Positions 45,467 to 55,031 of a DNA stretch of 64,000 nt are shown one piece after another (within the stretch, counting starts at the first letter, position 1; each line of letters starts with the position of its first letter). The notes beneath the pieces are model-generated. The model searched no databases. It was not told the origin of the DNA and saw only the letters and a program-made list of their open reading frames with translations. The position numbers and the translations under genes are program-made. The stretch is from Gemmatimonadota bacterium (GTDB lineage Bacteria; Gemmatimonadota; Gemmatimonadetes; Gemmatimonadales; GWC2-71-9), in the NCBI GenBank assembly GCA_003221035.1, contig QHUB01000014.1, positions 1-64,000 on the forward strand. Direction: 5' to 3'.

Positions 45467-46249
45467 GTAGGCTTCTTCCGGAACTCTCGTTTCAGCATCC
45501 GCTCTTTGGTCCCACACGGAATAACGGAACCAGATAACAGTCATCACGATCCACAGCATCAGCCCGCCGAGTACCCACATCAGGAGTCCACCGACCTGCT
45601 GGTCGTCCAGCGGTGACAACGCGCTCACCCGTGGCGCCGCCGCATAGAACGGATAGAGCACCGAATCCGAGAGTGTAATCAGTGCGCCCGTCACGGACAT
45701 CGGGATTCCCAGCAGGAAGAGATAGAGCATCTGGATCAGATGCTGCGCGCGTGGCAGCTCTGGCACCGGCGACAGCACCGGCCACCACATGATCACGGCG
45801 GTGGTGAGAAAGACGAGATGCTGCACGATGTGCAGGCCGTGGTGGCGGAGTGCGGCTTCGTACAGCGCCGGCACATGCCAAAGCACGATCGGTGCCGTGA
45901 AGATGAGCGCGGCGGGCAGCGGGCGCGTCACGACGCGCGCGACCGCCATCACCCACCGTGGCCGAAGTATCGGCCGAACGACATGCGCCGGCGTCCCGTA
46001 GAGCAGCAGCGGTGGAAACACGAGCGTCAGCAACAGATGCTGCGCCATGTGCGCGCTGAACAGATAGGTGTCTGAGAGATTGTGGAGCGGTCCGTTCAGC
46101 GCGACAAAAAGCACCGCCAGCGCGCTGGCAAAGCTTACAACGTATCGACGTGGCGACTTATGACCGCCTAAATAGACGTAGAGCCCGCCCAACAGGACGA
46201 GCCCGATCACGACGCTGGGATGAAGATCCCACCTATTCCACGTGTTCAC
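45431..46249 (-). CDS. ctaG: Cytochrome c oxidase assembly protein, caa3-type CtaG
   Basis: Membrane protein of the CtaG_Bac family needed for caa3 oxidase assembly, probably for copper insertion. 272 residues with seven hydrophobic segments and conserved His-containing blocks: LSDTYLFSAHMAQHLLLTL, VLWHVPALYEAALRHHGLHI, VQHLVFLTTAVIMWWPVL and LYPFYAAAPRV. It ends the oxidase operon, overlapping subunit IV by 4 bases. The C-terminal tail is encoded by a G-rich repeat arm. Confidence 0.9.
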   Translation of the reverse strand: MNTWNRWDLHPSVVIGLVLLGGLYVYLGGHKSPRRYVVSFASALAVLFVALNGPLHNLSDTYLFSAHMAQHLLLTLVFPPLLLYGTPAHVVRPILRPRWVMAVARVVTRPLPAALIFTAPIVLWHVPALYEAALRHHGLHIVQHLVFLTTAVIMWWPVLSPVPELPRAQHLIQMLYLFLLGIPMSVTGALITLSDSVLYPFYAAAPRVSALSPLDDQQVGGLLMWVLGGLMLWIVMTVIWFRYSVWDQRADAETRVPEEAYGARASGSGPER

Positions 46250-46548
46250 GTTCCTGTCCGCAGGCGGACCGCTCCATAGAAGATGAAGAGGAGACTCACG
46301 ACGACGGCCAGCGCCAGCAGCAGCGGGCCTCCAAACAGAAACACAAAGAACCGGTTGTCGAACTTGAGATGCATGTAGAACATCACGACGAGCGTGAATT
46401 TCACGGCCGACAGCACCAACAGCGCCGGTACCAGCACCGCCTGGAACGCGGGCACGTAGAAGACGCCCACCTCGATCAGCGTGATCATCACGAGGATCGC
46501 GGCGATCCGCAAATACGTCCCGGTCGTGGCGTGCGCCTGTTCGCTCAT
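46246..46548 (-). CDS. ctaF: Cytochrome c oxidase subunit IV (caa3 type)
   Basis: Small 100-residue subunit with three membrane helices (YLRIAAILVMITLIEVGVFY, LVPALLVLSAVKFTLVVMFY, GPLLLALAVVVSLLFIFY) and the family motif FYMHLKFDNRFF. The ATG at 46548 is chosen over the longer frame to 46617, which overlaps subunit III. It is 8 bases downstream of subunit III and overlaps ctaG by 4. Confidence 0.88.
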   Translation of the reverse strand: MSEQAHATTGTYLRIAAILVMITLIEVGVFYVPAFQAVLVPALLVLSAVKFTLVVMFYMHLKFDNRFFVFLFGGPLLLALAVVVSLLFIFYGAVRLRTGT

Positions 46549-46556
46549 CGAGACCC

Positions 46557-47141
46557 CTATTGAATCAGATAGACGACCGTAAAGATCACGATCCAGACGA
46601 CGTCCACGAAGTGCCAATACAGTCCCGTGATTTCAACCGTCATCGCGTTCGCGGGACCGAGCTTCCCGCGCAGCGCTTGCACCCACAGCGTCAGGAGCCA
46701 GATGACGCCTACCGTGACGTGCGCTCCGTGCGTTCCCGTGAGCACGTAGAACGTCGAGCCGAACAGGTTGGTCGTGAGGCCGAGCCCTTCGTGCACGAAG
46801 TGGCTGAATTCCCAGAACTGGCCGCCGAGGAACACCAGGCCGAGGAACGCCGTCACGAAGAGCCAGATCTTCCCCTGCTTCATGTCGCCGCGCTGTACCG
46901 CGGCAAGCGCCAGCACCATCGCCAAACTCGACATCAGCAGGTCGAACGTGCTGAACGACGTGAACGGGATGTTCAGAATCTCGTGCGGGAATGGGCCCGT
47001 CAGGCTGCGTCCTTTGTAGATCAGATACGTCGAGATGAGCGAGCCGAAAAGCAGGCATTCCGAGCCGATGAACGCCCAGAAGGCCATCTTGCGGCTGTCG
47101 AGCCCCAGGCTCGTGCGGTGCGCCTCGTGCGCGTGCGCCAT
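46557..47141 (-). CDS. ctaE: Cytochrome c oxidase subunit III
   Basis: Core subunit that stabilises the oxidase. 194 residues with five helices, the short caa3/quinol-oxidase-like form. Family features are MAFWAFIGSECLLFGSLIST, LGGQFWEFSHFVHEGLGL, THGAHVTVGVIWLLTLWVQ and GLYWHFVDVVWIVIFTVVYL. It starts directly at the end of subunit I. Confidence 0.95.
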   Translation of the reverse strand: MAHAHEAHRTSLGLDSRKMAFWAFIGSECLLFGSLISTYLIYKGRSLTGPFPHEILNIPFTSFSTFDLLMSSLAMVLALAAVQRGDMKQGKIWLFVTAFLGLVFLGGQFWEFSHFVHEGLGLTTNLFGSTFYVLTGTHGAHVTVGVIWLLTLWVQALRGKLGPANAMTVEITGLYWHFVDVVWIVIFTVVYLIQ

Positions 47142-48935
47142 TTACATCTCGAAGGGCTCAAAGGCCCAGCGGTAGATCCCCACGATGACGACTGCGACGC
47201 CGACGAACACGACGGGCAGGGTGCGAGAGATCGCGCCGATCGCCAGGATCGGCAGGCCGGTCGCGGTGATCATCGGCCACCACGAGCCGCCGGGAACGTG
47301 AATCGGCGCGGGTGGCCGCTCGGGCAGCGGCGGCATCGGCGCGTGCCGCTCCGTTTTCCAGAGCGGCATGCGGCTCTCGACGGTCGGAATGACGGTGAAG
47401 TTGTAGACCGGCGGTGGCGAAGGGATCGCCCATTCGAGCGTTGAGCCGCCCCAGGGGTTGCTCGGCGCCGTGATCGGCTGCCACCGCGTCCGCAGGAGGT
47501 TCCAGAAGAACACGAGCGTCGCGATCCCGACGATGAGTGCACCGATCGTGGAAACCTGGTTGAGCCGCGTAACGCCGAGCTCCGCCGAATAGGTGTAAAT
47601 GCGCCGCGGCATGCCGAAGAGGCCGGAGAAATGCATCGGGAAGAACGCGAGATTCATCCCGATGATCGTGAGCCAGAAGTGCACCTTCCCGAGCGACTCC
47701 GAGAGCAGGCGGCCCGTCATCTTGGGCCACCAGTAGTAGATCCCCGCAAACAGCCCGAGAATCGTTCCGCCAAACAGCACATAGTGGATGTGCGCCACCA
47801 CGTAGTAGGTGTCGGTCTGTTGCAGATCGGACGGCGCCGAGGCGTGGGACACGCCGGAGAGGCCCCCGATGATGAACATCGCGATGAATCCGAGGGCGAA
47901 CAGCATGGAGGTCGTGAACCTGATCTGCCCGCCCCACAGCGTACCGATCCAGTTGAAGATTTTCACGCCCGTCGGGATGGCGATGAGCATCGTGGTGCCG
48001 GCGAAGACCGAATCGGCGATCGGGCCGAGGCCGGACGAAAACATGTGGTGGCTCCAGACGCTCCACCCCAGAAACGCGATGACGACGCCCGAGTACACGA
48101 CGACGGTATAGCCGAAGAGCGGTTTCCTCGAAAACGTCGGCAAGACCTCGGAGACCACACCCATGGCGGGCAAGATCAGGATGTAGACCTCGGGGTGGCC
48201 GAACATCCAGAACAGGTGCTGCCACAGGATCGGATCGCCGCCGCCCTGCGGCACAAAGAAGTGCGTGCCGAAGAAGCGGTCGAACATCAGCAGCACGAGC
48301 GCGACGGTGATGACCGGGAACGCCGTAATAATCAGGAACTGGGTGACCAGCGCCATCCAGGTGAACGGCGGCAGGCGCAGCATGCGCATACCGGGCGCGC
48401 GCATGTTCAGAATCGTGACGATGAAGTTGAATCCCGCGGCCAGCGACGCGATGCCAAGGACCTGGAGTCCCAGGAGCCAGAAGTCGACGTTCGGACCGGG
48501 CGAAAACTGGCGCGAGGTGAGATTGGCGTAGCCGAACCAGCCCGCGTCGGGCGCGACGGAGAGCCTGTCGGCGCCGAACAGCGGTCCCGCAATGAAGCTC
48601 GCATTGAGAAACAGGCCGCCGAGCAGGAAGACCCAGTAGCTGAACGCATTGAGTCGCGGGAAGGCGACGTCGCGCGCGCCGATCTGCAGCGGAATAATGA
48701 AGTTGAAGAACGCGGCCGACAGCGGCATCAGAGCCAGGAACACCATCGTGGTGCCGTGCATCGTGAACAGCTGGTTGAACGTCTCGGCGCTGACGCCGAG
48801 CCCGCCGTCCGGTTTGATGAGCTGCGCCCGGATGATCAGCGCTTCGAGTCCGCCGATCAGGAAAAAGCAGAACGCCGTCCAGAAATAGAGGAGGCCGATC
48901 CGCTTGTGGTCGGTCGTCGTCAGCCAGCTCTTCAT
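47142..48935 (-). CDS. ctaD: Cytochrome c oxidase subunit I
   Basis: Catalytic heme-copper subunit that reduces O2 and pumps protons. 597 residues. Ligands are visible in LFTMHGTTMVFLAL (heme a His), HPEVYILILPAMG (CuB His and the cross-linked Tyr), SHHMFSSGL (CuB) and VVAHIHYVLFGGTI (hemes a3 and a). GHPEVY with the Tyr indicates the A-type family. Two extra C-terminal helices (ITATGLPILAIGAISRTLPV, then VFVGVAVVIVGIYRWAF) after a Pro-rich loop are an addition often seen in this lineage. The start overlaps the ctaC stop by 4 bases. Confidence 0.97.
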   Translation of the reverse strand: MKSWLTTTDHKRIGLLYFWTAFCFFLIGGLEALIIRAQLIKPDGGLGVSAETFNQLFTMHGTTMVFLALMPLSAAFFNFIIPLQIGARDVAFPRLNAFSYWVFLLGGLFLNASFIAGPLFGADRLSVAPDAGWFGYANLTSRQFSPGPNVDFWLLGLQVLGIASLAAGFNFIVTILNMRAPGMRMLRLPPFTWMALVTQFLIITAFPVITVALVLLMFDRFFGTHFFVPQGGGDPILWQHLFWMFGHPEVYILILPAMGVVSEVLPTFSRKPLFGYTVVVYSGVVIAFLGWSVWSHHMFSSGLGPIADSVFAGTTMLIAIPTGVKIFNWIGTLWGGQIRFTTSMLFALGFIAMFIIGGLSGVSHASAPSDLQQTDTYYVVAHIHYVLFGGTILGLFAGIYYWWPKMTGRLLSESLGKVHFWLTIIGMNLAFFPMHFSGLFGMPRRIYTYSAELGVTRLNQVSTIGALIVGIATLVFFWNLLRTRWQPITAPSNPWGGSTLEWAIPSPPPVYNFTVIPTVESRMPLWKTERHAPMPPLPERPPAPIHVPGGSWWPMITATGLPILAIGAISRTLPVVFVGVAVVIVGIYRWAFEPFEM

Positions 48936-49918
48936 TTGAGGCTCTGGAGGTAGGCGACGATGGCGTCGAGGTCCGGCGCCGACAGATTCTGCGGCGGCAT
49001 CAGCGCGCCCGGTTTGAGCGACGGCGCGTTCATGATCCAGCGGTGCAAGCTCTCGGTCGTATTCGGGAACAGCGCCCCGGCAATCGTCGTACGGCCGGCG
49101 ACGTGACTCAGCTCCGGCCCTACCTTGCCCTGCGCGACGCCTTCAATTGTATGGCATCCGATGCACGCGCTGCGCTTGAACACCTGCTGCCCCGTCTCGG
49201 CGGGAGAACCCTTCGCCGGCACGGCAGGCGGAGCGCGCTGCTGGTCCACCCACCGCTGGAATTGCGAATCGCTCTGCACGAACACCCGGAGCCGCATGTT
49301 GGCGTGGGACGCGCCACAGAACTCCGCGCATTGGCCCCAGTACTCACCGGTCGAATCCGCCTTGAACGCGATGCGGTTCGTGCGGCCCTGAATGAGGTCG
49401 CGCTTGCCACCCAGGGCGGGCACCCAGAAGCTGTGAATGACATCGCCGGACGTCAGCTCGACCTGAATCGGCGTGCGAACCGGGACGTGCAGCTCGTTGT
49501 ACGCGCTGATTTTCAGTGTGGGATATCGGTATTCCCACCACCACTGATGGCCGATCACCTGGACCCGCAGCGCCCCTTCCGGAGCGTGGCCGGCGGTGTC
49601 GAACACGGTGCGCATGGTGGGGACGGCGATAAAGACGAGAATCAGCGCCGGCGCGAGCGTCCATCCGATCTCGAGAACCGTATGCCCGTGGACCGGTTTT
49701 GGCTCGGGCGCGCCGGGACGGGCGCGAAACCGCGCGATCGCGATCAGGAGCAACGTTTCGACGACGAGGAACACCACCACCGCCCACCAGAAGATGTTCT
49801 TGAACAGCCCGTCCAACTCGGCGCTGAAATCGGAGCGCGGAGCGAAGATCGTCTGTGGGTGATGGACGCCGGCGCAGCCGGCGAGAACGAAGAGAAGGGC
49901 GACGAGTACTAATCGCAC
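48932..49918 (-). CDS. ctaC: Cytochrome c oxidase subunit II with fused cytochrome c domain
   Basis: CuA subunit of a caa3-type oxidase. 328 residues: a lipoprotein signal with lipobox (LLFVLAGC), two membrane helices, the CuA cupredoxin domain (EYWGQCAEFCGASHANM, with QWWWEYRYP earlier), then a C-terminal cytochrome c with heme motif CIGCHTIEG and axial Met in GALMPPQNL. The fused cytochrome defines the caa3 class and removes the need for soluble cytochrome c. It is the first gene of ctaC-D-E-F-G; the promoter should lie in the 65-base gap shared with the divergent kinase. Confidence 0.96.
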   Translation of the reverse strand: MRLVLVALLFVLAGCAGVHHPQTIFAPRSDFSAELDGLFKNIFWWAVVVFLVVETLLLIAIARFRARPGAPEPKPVHGHTVLEIGWTLAPALILVFIAVPTMRTVFDTAGHAPEGALRVQVIGHQWWWEYRYPTLKISAYNELHVPVRTPIQVELTSGDVIHSFWVPALGGKRDLIQGRTNRIAFKADSTGEYWGQCAEFCGASHANMRLRVFVQSDSQFQRWVDQQRAPPAVPAKGSPAETGQQVFKRSACIGCHTIEGVAQGKVGPELSHVAGRTTIAGALFPNTTESLHRWIMNAPSLKPGALMPPQNLSAPDLDAIVAYLQSLK

Positions 49919-49983
49919 GGCGTCAAAGTAGACGGGCGCTACAGGCCCCGCAACCCATCAACGCCGCGTTATCTTAGCCGGCA

Positions 49984-52908
49984 ATGGCTGAATTATCTGA
50001 GCGGCTGCAGACCGCACTCGGGACCGCGTACCGCGTCGAGCGAGAGCTCGGCGGCGGCGGCATGAGTCGCGTATTCGTCGCGGAAGAAACGCGGCTCGGC
50101 CGGCGCGTGGTGATCAAGGTGCTGCCGCCTGACCTCGCGCTGGAAATGCGCATGGACCGGTTCAACCGGGAGATCCAGCTGTCGGCCTCGTTGCAGCATC
50201 CGCACATCGTGCCGCTGCTCGCGGCCGGTGGAGCGGACGATCTCCTGTACTACACGATGCCGTTCGTCGAGGGCGAGCCGCTGCGCGCGAAGCTGAGCCG
50301 CGATGGCGGGCTGCCGGTGCGCGACGCGGTCCGCATTCTGAAGGACGTCGCGGACGCGCTCGCGTACGCGCACGCGCGCGGTGTAGTGCACCGCGACATC
50401 AAGCCGGACAATGTCCTGTTGTCCGGCCATCACGCCGTCGTCGCCGATTTCGGGGTGGCCAAGGCGGTCAGCCAGGCCAAGACCGAAAGCGGGCTGACGT
50501 CCGTCGGGGTGGCGCTCGGCACGCCGGCGTACATGGCGCCGGAGCAAGCCGCCGGCGATCCCAACATCGATGCCCGCGCCGACATCTACGCGTTCGGCGC
50601 GATGGCGTACGAGATGTTGACCGGGCGCTCGCCGTTCGCGGGACTCGCGCCGCATCAGATGCTCGCGGCGCACATCACCGAGCCGGTCGTGCCGATCACC
50701 GACCGCCGTGCCACCGTGCCGGCGCCGCTCGCGAGCCTCGTCATGGCCTGCCTCGCGAAGAACCCGGCGGACCGTCCGCAGACAGCCGATGAGATTCTCG
50801 CGACGCTCGAAGCGATGGCGTCGCCCAGCGGGTCGGTCCCGATTACGTCGCCGGTCACGACGGTCCGGCACATGCTGCGCCGCCCGCGCAATCGCGTCGC
50901 GGCCGTCGCGGTGCTCGTCCTGGTTCTCATCACGGCAGGATGGCTTACGCTGCGCGCGCGCGGGGGCCTTGTGCTCGACCCGAATCGTGTGGCCATCGCG
51001 CCCTTCGACGTGCTTGGCGGAGGAGCGGACTTGCAGCTGTGGCGCGAAGGGCTGGTCGATGTGCTCTCGCGGAGTCTGGACGGCGCCGGCCCGCTGCGCA
51101 CCGTTTCGCCTACCCTTATCGTGCGCCGCTGGGGCAGCCGACGCCCCGACATACCTACCGCGCAGACCCTCGGGCGGGAGACCGGCGCCCGCACGGTCGT
51201 GTCCGGAATACTCATCGGCGCAGGTGATTCCGTCAGGATGCAGGCGTTCGTGCTCGACGTGCCTGGCGGGAACGTGCTCGCGGCGTTCGAGCTGCGCGAG
51301 AAAGCGGATCGGATCGACCGGCTCGCGGACTCGCTCACGGTCGCGGTGTTGCGTGAGCTCGGACGCACGCGGGCCATCGGACTCGTGCGCTCCGCGTCCC
51401 TCGGCTCGCATTCGCTGCCGGCGTTGAAGGCCTTTTTGCAAGGCGAGCAGTTTTTGCGGCGCTCCGAGTGGGATTCGGCGCTGGCCTATCATCAGCGCGC
51501 GATCGGGCTGGACTCGAGCTTCACCCTGGCCTGGAGCCACGCGGGCCAGGCGGCGGGCTGGACACACTCGGCGCAGGATTCGGTTTCGCGCACCTACAAG
51601 CTGCGCGCGGGCGCGCTCAATCACGGGCTCGCGCCGCGCGAGAGTCTCATCGTGGTGTCGGAGTCGCTCGCATCGGTCGTATACGCGGGCCCGCAGCAGA
51701 TCGCCGGCGCCTGGTGGACCTACGGCAAGCGCCTCATCGCGACGCTCGACGACGCGGTCCGCCGCTATCCGAACGATCCCGAGCTGTGGTACATGCTGGG
51801 GGACGCGCGCTTCCACGCCGGTGCACTCGCCCGGGTGTCGCCGCGAGCGAGCCTGGAGGCGTTCGACCGCGCCATCGCCCTGGATTCGGCGTTCACGCCG
51901 TCGTACGTGCACGCGGTGCCGCTGGGTCTCGAATACGGCAGCACCGAGACAGGGCGGCGATACGCGAAGGCATTCTTGGCCGCCGGCGCGATGGGGACGT
52001 ACGCCCAGAGCACTAATCTCGTCTTACAATTGCTGGATCCGTCGACGCGCGGCGCGGCGATCACCTATCTGGCCGACAGCGCCGACAGCCACCTCTTCTC
52101 GACGGTGTGGCTCGCGATCGGCCGCTGGATGGACTCGTCGGAAACTGTCGTGCAACTGGTGCGCGCCCGTGGCGAGGCCGAGAAGAAATCGGGCAACAAG
52201 TCGAATCTCAGTGTGTTCGCGCTGCCAAGCTCGCTTGCCGCGCGCGGGCACATCCACGAAGCGATGTCGCTGACGACATTCCCTTCCCTGCTGTCCCAGT
52301 ACGCGATGACGGGAGCGATCCCGGCCGACAGCGGGGCACGGATCGCGCGCGCGTGGGTGACCACTGCAACCGACGGCTTGCTGTTCGCGATGCCGCTGCT
52401 GGCGAACGCGCGCGACACGGCCGCGATCGCCGGCGCACTACGGCGGACCGACTCGATCCGCGTCCATCCGCCGCGGAACCTGCCGCCCATTGCGAAGGAT
52501 TTTTTCGGCTATGTGCTTGCGTCGCAGCGGGCCCACCTGGCCCTCGCGCGCGGTGATACCACAGCGGCGCTCCGCCTCTTCGAGGCGCGCCCGGACACTG
52601 CGGCGTTCGGCGGATCCAGTCTCGATGATCTCGTGTACGCGCAACTGCTCGTCTCGCGCAAGCGCTTCAACGAGGCCGCCGCGCTGCTCGAGCGGCCGAC
52701 GGTTGGATTCAACCCCGCCCCTACACCCGTGGAGATCCTGCGCGCGCTCCAGCGCGGCCGCGTCTATGAGCAGCTCGGCAAGAAGGACCTCGCCGTCGAT
52801 GGATACGGCTTTGTGGTCCGGGCGTGGCGCAACCCTGATCCCGCGCTCCAGCCGTATGTGGCGGAGGCACGCGCGGCGCTGGTACGGCTCGCGGCGGAAA
52901 AGCGCTAG
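49984..52908 (+). CDS. Membrane-anchored Ser/Thr protein kinase with TolB-like and TPR-like C-terminal half
   Basis: 974 residues. The kinase domain (about 10-275) is complete: glycine loop ELGGGGMSRVFVAEE, Lys in VVIKVLPPDL, catalytic HRDIKPDNVLL, VADFGVAKAV and GTPAYMAPEQAAG. One membrane helix near 305 (VAAVAVLVLVLITAGWL) separates it from an extracytoplasmic part: a TolB/adenylate-cyclase-type alpha-beta region (VAIAPFDVLGGGADLQLWRE) and many helical TPR-like repeats (about 480-960). This architecture is characteristic of Gemmatimonadota and Acidobacteriota. Targets and signal are unknown. TTATCT at about 49970 could be part of its promoter. Confidence 0.92.
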   Translation: MAELSERLQTALGTAYRVERELGGGGMSRVFVAEETRLGRRVVIKVLPPDLALEMRMDRFNREIQLSASLQHPHIVPLLAAGGADDLLYYTMPFVEGEPLRAKLSRDGGLPVRDAVRILKDVADALAYAHARGVVHRDIKPDNVLLSGHHAVVADFGVAKAVSQAKTESGLTSVGVALGTPAYMAPEQAAGDPNIDARADIYAFGAMAYEMLTGRSPFAGLAPHQMLAAHITEPVVPITDRRATVPAPLASLVMACLAKNPADRPQTADEILATLEAMASPSGSVPITSPVTTVRHMLRRPRNRVAAVAVLVLVLITAGWLTLRARGGLVLDPNRVAIAPFDVLGGGADLQLWREGLVDVLSRSLDGAGPLRTVSPTLIVRRWGSRRPDIPTAQTLGRETGARTVVSGILIGAGDSVRMQAFVLDVPGGNVLAAFELREKADRIDRLADSLTVAVLRELGRTRAIGLVRSASLGSHSLPALKAFLQGEQFLRRSEWDSALAYHQRAIGLDSSFTLAWSHAGQAAGWTHSAQDSVSRTYKLRAGALNHGLAPRESLIVVSESLASVVYAGPQQIAGAWWTYGKRLIATLDDAVRRYPNDPELWYMLGDARFHAGALARVSPRASLEAFDRAIALDSAFTPSYVHAVPLGLEYGSTETGRRYAKAFLAAGAMGTYAQSTNLVLQLLDPSTRGAAITYLADSADSHLFSTVWLAIGRWMDSSETVVQLVRARGEAEKKSGNKSNLSVFALPSSLAARGHIHEAMSLTTFPSLLSQYAMTGAIPADSGARIARAWVTTATDGLLFAMPLLANARDTAAIAGALRRTDSIRVHPPRNLPPIAKDFFGYVLASQRAHLALARGDTTAALRLFEARPDTAAFGGSSLDDLVYAQLLVSRKRFNEAAALLERPTVGFNPAPTPVEILRALQRGRVYEQLGKKDLAVDGYGFVVRAWRNPDPALQPYVAEARAALVRLAAEKR

Positions 52909-52924
52909 ATTTCGCGCCGGACAG

Positions 52925-53006
52925 GCGACCGTGGCGGAACTGGCAGACGCGCCAGCCTTAGGAGCTGGTGGGGCAACCCGTGGGGGTTCGAGTCCCTCCG
53001 GTCGCA
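52925..53006 (+). tRNA. tRNA-Leu (anticodon UAG)
   Basis: 82 bases; acceptor GCGACCG pairs with CGGTCGC and discriminator A at 53006. The D-arm begins TGGCGGAACTGG, the anticodon loop CTTAGGA gives UAG (reads CUN), the long class II variable arm is TGGTGGGGCAACCCG, and the T-arm has GGTTCGAGTCC. CCA is not encoded. It lies 16 bases after the kinase gene and is followed at once by a G-rich inverted repeat. Confidence 0.95.
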
Positions 53007-53008
53007 TT

Positions 53009-53092
53009 CTGGGGACTTGGGATTAGGGACTGGGGGTCGGGCTCTGACGACTTAGAGCTCCCCAAACCCTAGGCCCCAGCCCCTAGACCCCG
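53009..53092. repeat. 7-base-phased G-rich inverted repeat after tRNA-Leu
   Basis: Left arm units GGGACTT, GGGATTA, GGGACTG and GGGGTCG start every 7 bases from 53012. The right arm (53059-53092) is the C-rich inverse; on the minus strand it reads GGGGTCT, AGGGGCT, GGGGCCT, AGGGTTT. Both arms contain four or more G-runs with 2-4-base loops, i.e. G-quadruplex patterns on opposite strands, and they can also pair with each other. The element fills the tRNA-tig gap and could be a terminator for the tRNA. Confidence 0.85.
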
Positions 53093-53111
53093 CAGTTAGA
53101 TTTTCCACCAC

Positions 53112-54359
53112 ATGCCAGAGATTCTCGTCAAAAAAACGAAAGTCGAACCGGGAGAGGCCTCCCTTGAGGTCACGATCCCACCCGACAACGTGAAGGCCGC
53201 CGAAGCGCGCGCGACGAAGTTCTATCAGGAGCGCGCGCGCCTGCCGGGCTTCCGTCAGGGGAAAGTCCCGGCGGCCGTGGTGCGGAAGAAATTCGCCGAC
53301 GGCATCCGGGAGGAAACGCTGCGCGAGCTCGTGCAGGAGAGCTGGCGCGTGGCGCAGAAGCAGGAAGAGCTGAAGCCTATCGCCGATCCGCACATTCACA
53401 ACCTGAAATGGGAGGACGGTGCTCCCATCACGTTCGAGTTCCACGTCGAGCTCAAGCCCGAGCTGAAGCTCGAGCGACTCGGCAAGTTCAAGCTCACGCG
53501 CAAGGTTGCCGCGGTCACGGCGGCGCAGGTGGATGCGCAGCTCAACGCGATGCGCGAGCAGCGCGCGCCCTGGACCCCGATCGCGGGTGAGAAGCCGAAA
53601 CCCAAGGACCTCGTCGATGTGACGATCGCCACGCGCGAAAACGGCGAAGTGAAGGATCCGCAGCCCTTCCAGTTCGTGCTCGGCGAAGGGCGCGCGATTC
53701 CCGACGTCGAAGAGCGAGTCATGAACCTGCTGCCGGGCGAATCGGTGGACGCCACCGTTCGCTTCCCCGACGACTTTGCCGAGGAAGCGAAGCGCGGCCA
53801 GACGCGCGACATCCAGCTCACGCTCCGCGAAGTGAAGCGTCAGGAGCTGCCCGCCCTCGATGACTCATTCGCGCGCGAGATGGGCGACTTCGAATCGCTC
53901 GACGCGCTGCGCACGGCGATCACGACCGACCTCGGCAAGGAAGCCGAGCGGGAAGCGGACGCGCGCATGCGCGCCGAGCTGCTCGAGCAGATCGTGCAGG
54001 CCAACAATGTCGTGGCGCCGCGGCCGCTCGTCGAGCGCGTGCTGGGCATGTACGCACAGGCGTACGAAGTCCCCGAAGAGCGCGGCGAGCAGTTCACGAA
54101 GGAATTCCGCACCGTCGCCGAGTCGCAGGTCCGGCGCGATCTGGTGATGGATTACGTGGTCGAGTCTCAGAACCTGCGCGCCACCGAGGCGGACCTGGAC
54201 CAGAAGATTCAGGAGCTCGCCGAACGGCGCGGCATGAAGCCGGCCGAGCTGTACGCGTCGCTGGAAAAAGCCAAGCGGCTCCGCGATGTCGCGCGGAGCA
54301 TCACCGAGGAGAAGGTGTTCACCTATCTCCTGTCGCAGTCCACCGTGGAGCAAGCGTGA
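53112..54359 (+). CDS. tig: Trigger factor
   Basis: Ribosome-associated chaperone. 415 residues: an N-terminal ribosome-binding domain with the signature [18 protein letters not shown] near residue 43, an FKBP-like domain (about 150-240, with [20 protein letters not shown]), and a helical C-terminal domain. No Shine-Dalgarno is evident before the ATG. The stop overlaps the clpP GTG by 4 bases (GTGA) in the classic tig-clpP-clpX order. Confidence 0.95.
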   Translation: MPEILVKKTKVEPGEASLEVTIPPDNVKAAEARATKFYQERARLPGFRQGKVPAAVVRKKFADGIREETLRELVQESWRVAQKQEELKPIADPHIHNLKWEDGAPITFEFHVELKPELKLERLGKFKLTRKVAAVTAAQVDAQLNAMREQRAPWTPIAGEKPKPKDLVDVTIATRENGEVKDPQPFQFVLGEGRAIPDVEERVMNLLPGESVDATVRFPDDFAEEAKRGQTRDIQLTLREVKRQELPALDDSFAREMGDFESLDALRTAITTDLGKEAEREADARMRAELLEQIVQANNVVAPRPLVERVLGMYAQAYEVPEERGEQFTKEFRTVAESQVRRDLVMDYVVESQNLRATEADLDQKIQELAERRGMKPAELYASLEKAKRLRDVARSITEEKVFTYLLSQSTVEQA

Positions 54360-54988
54360 CGACGAGCGAAAGCCATATCTATCCGCCCTACATCATCGAA
54401 CGCTCGAGCCGGGGCGAGCGCACCTACGACATCTTCAGCCGCCTGCTGATGGACCGCATCGTGTTCCTCGGCACCTCCATCAACGACGACGTCGCGAACA
54501 TCATCATCGCCCAGCTCTTGTTCCTGGATGCCGACAATCCCGAGCGCGACATCTACCTCTACATCAACTCACCGGGCGGCATCGTGTCGTCCGGAATGGC
54601 GATCTACGACACCGTGCAGTTCCTGCGCGCGCCGGTGAACACGATCTGCATGGGGATGGCCGCCTCGATGGGCTCGTTTCTTCTGGCCGCCGGCCGCAAA
54701 GGGAAGCGCTCCGCCCTGCCGCACGCCAGGATCATGATGCACCAGCCCTCGGGCGGCACCCAGGGCACCGCGGCGGACATCGAGATCCAGGCCAAGGAGA
54801 TCCTGTTCCTGCGCCGCAAGCTCAACGAGCTGTACGCCAAGCACACCGGCAAGACGGTCGAGCAGATCGAGAAGGACATGGACCGGGATCGCTTCATGTC
54901 GGCCGAAGAGTCGAAGGAGTACGGGCTAGTGGATCACGTCATTTCGAACTACGAGGAAATCAAGGAAGACGGGAAGGCCAAGAAGTGA
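54356..54988 (+). CDS. clpP: ATP-dependent Clp protease proteolytic subunit
   Basis: Serine peptidase that forms the ClpXP/ClpAP barrel. 210 residues: [20 protein letters not shown] at the N-terminus, [17 protein letters not shown] (oxyanion-hole region), catalytic Ser in [15 protein letters not shown], catalytic His in [12 protein letters not shown], and the Asp in the [10 protein letters not shown] region. The GTG start overlaps the tig stop; clpX follows after 43 bases with its own AGGAAG. Confidence 0.97.
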   Translation: MTTSESHIYPPYIIERSSRGERTYDIFSRLLMDRIVFLGTSINDDVANIIIAQLLFLDADNPERDIYLYINSPGGIVSSGMAIYDTVQFLRAPVNTICMGMAASMGSFLLAAGRKGKRSALPHARIMMHQPSGGTQGTAADIEIQAKEILFLRRKLNELYAKHTGKTVEQIEKDMDRDRFMSAEESKEYGLVDHVISNYEEIKEDGKAKK

Positions 54989-55031
54989 CGCACTTGCGCC
55001 GCTAGGCACGCGTTCCCATACTAGGAAGACG

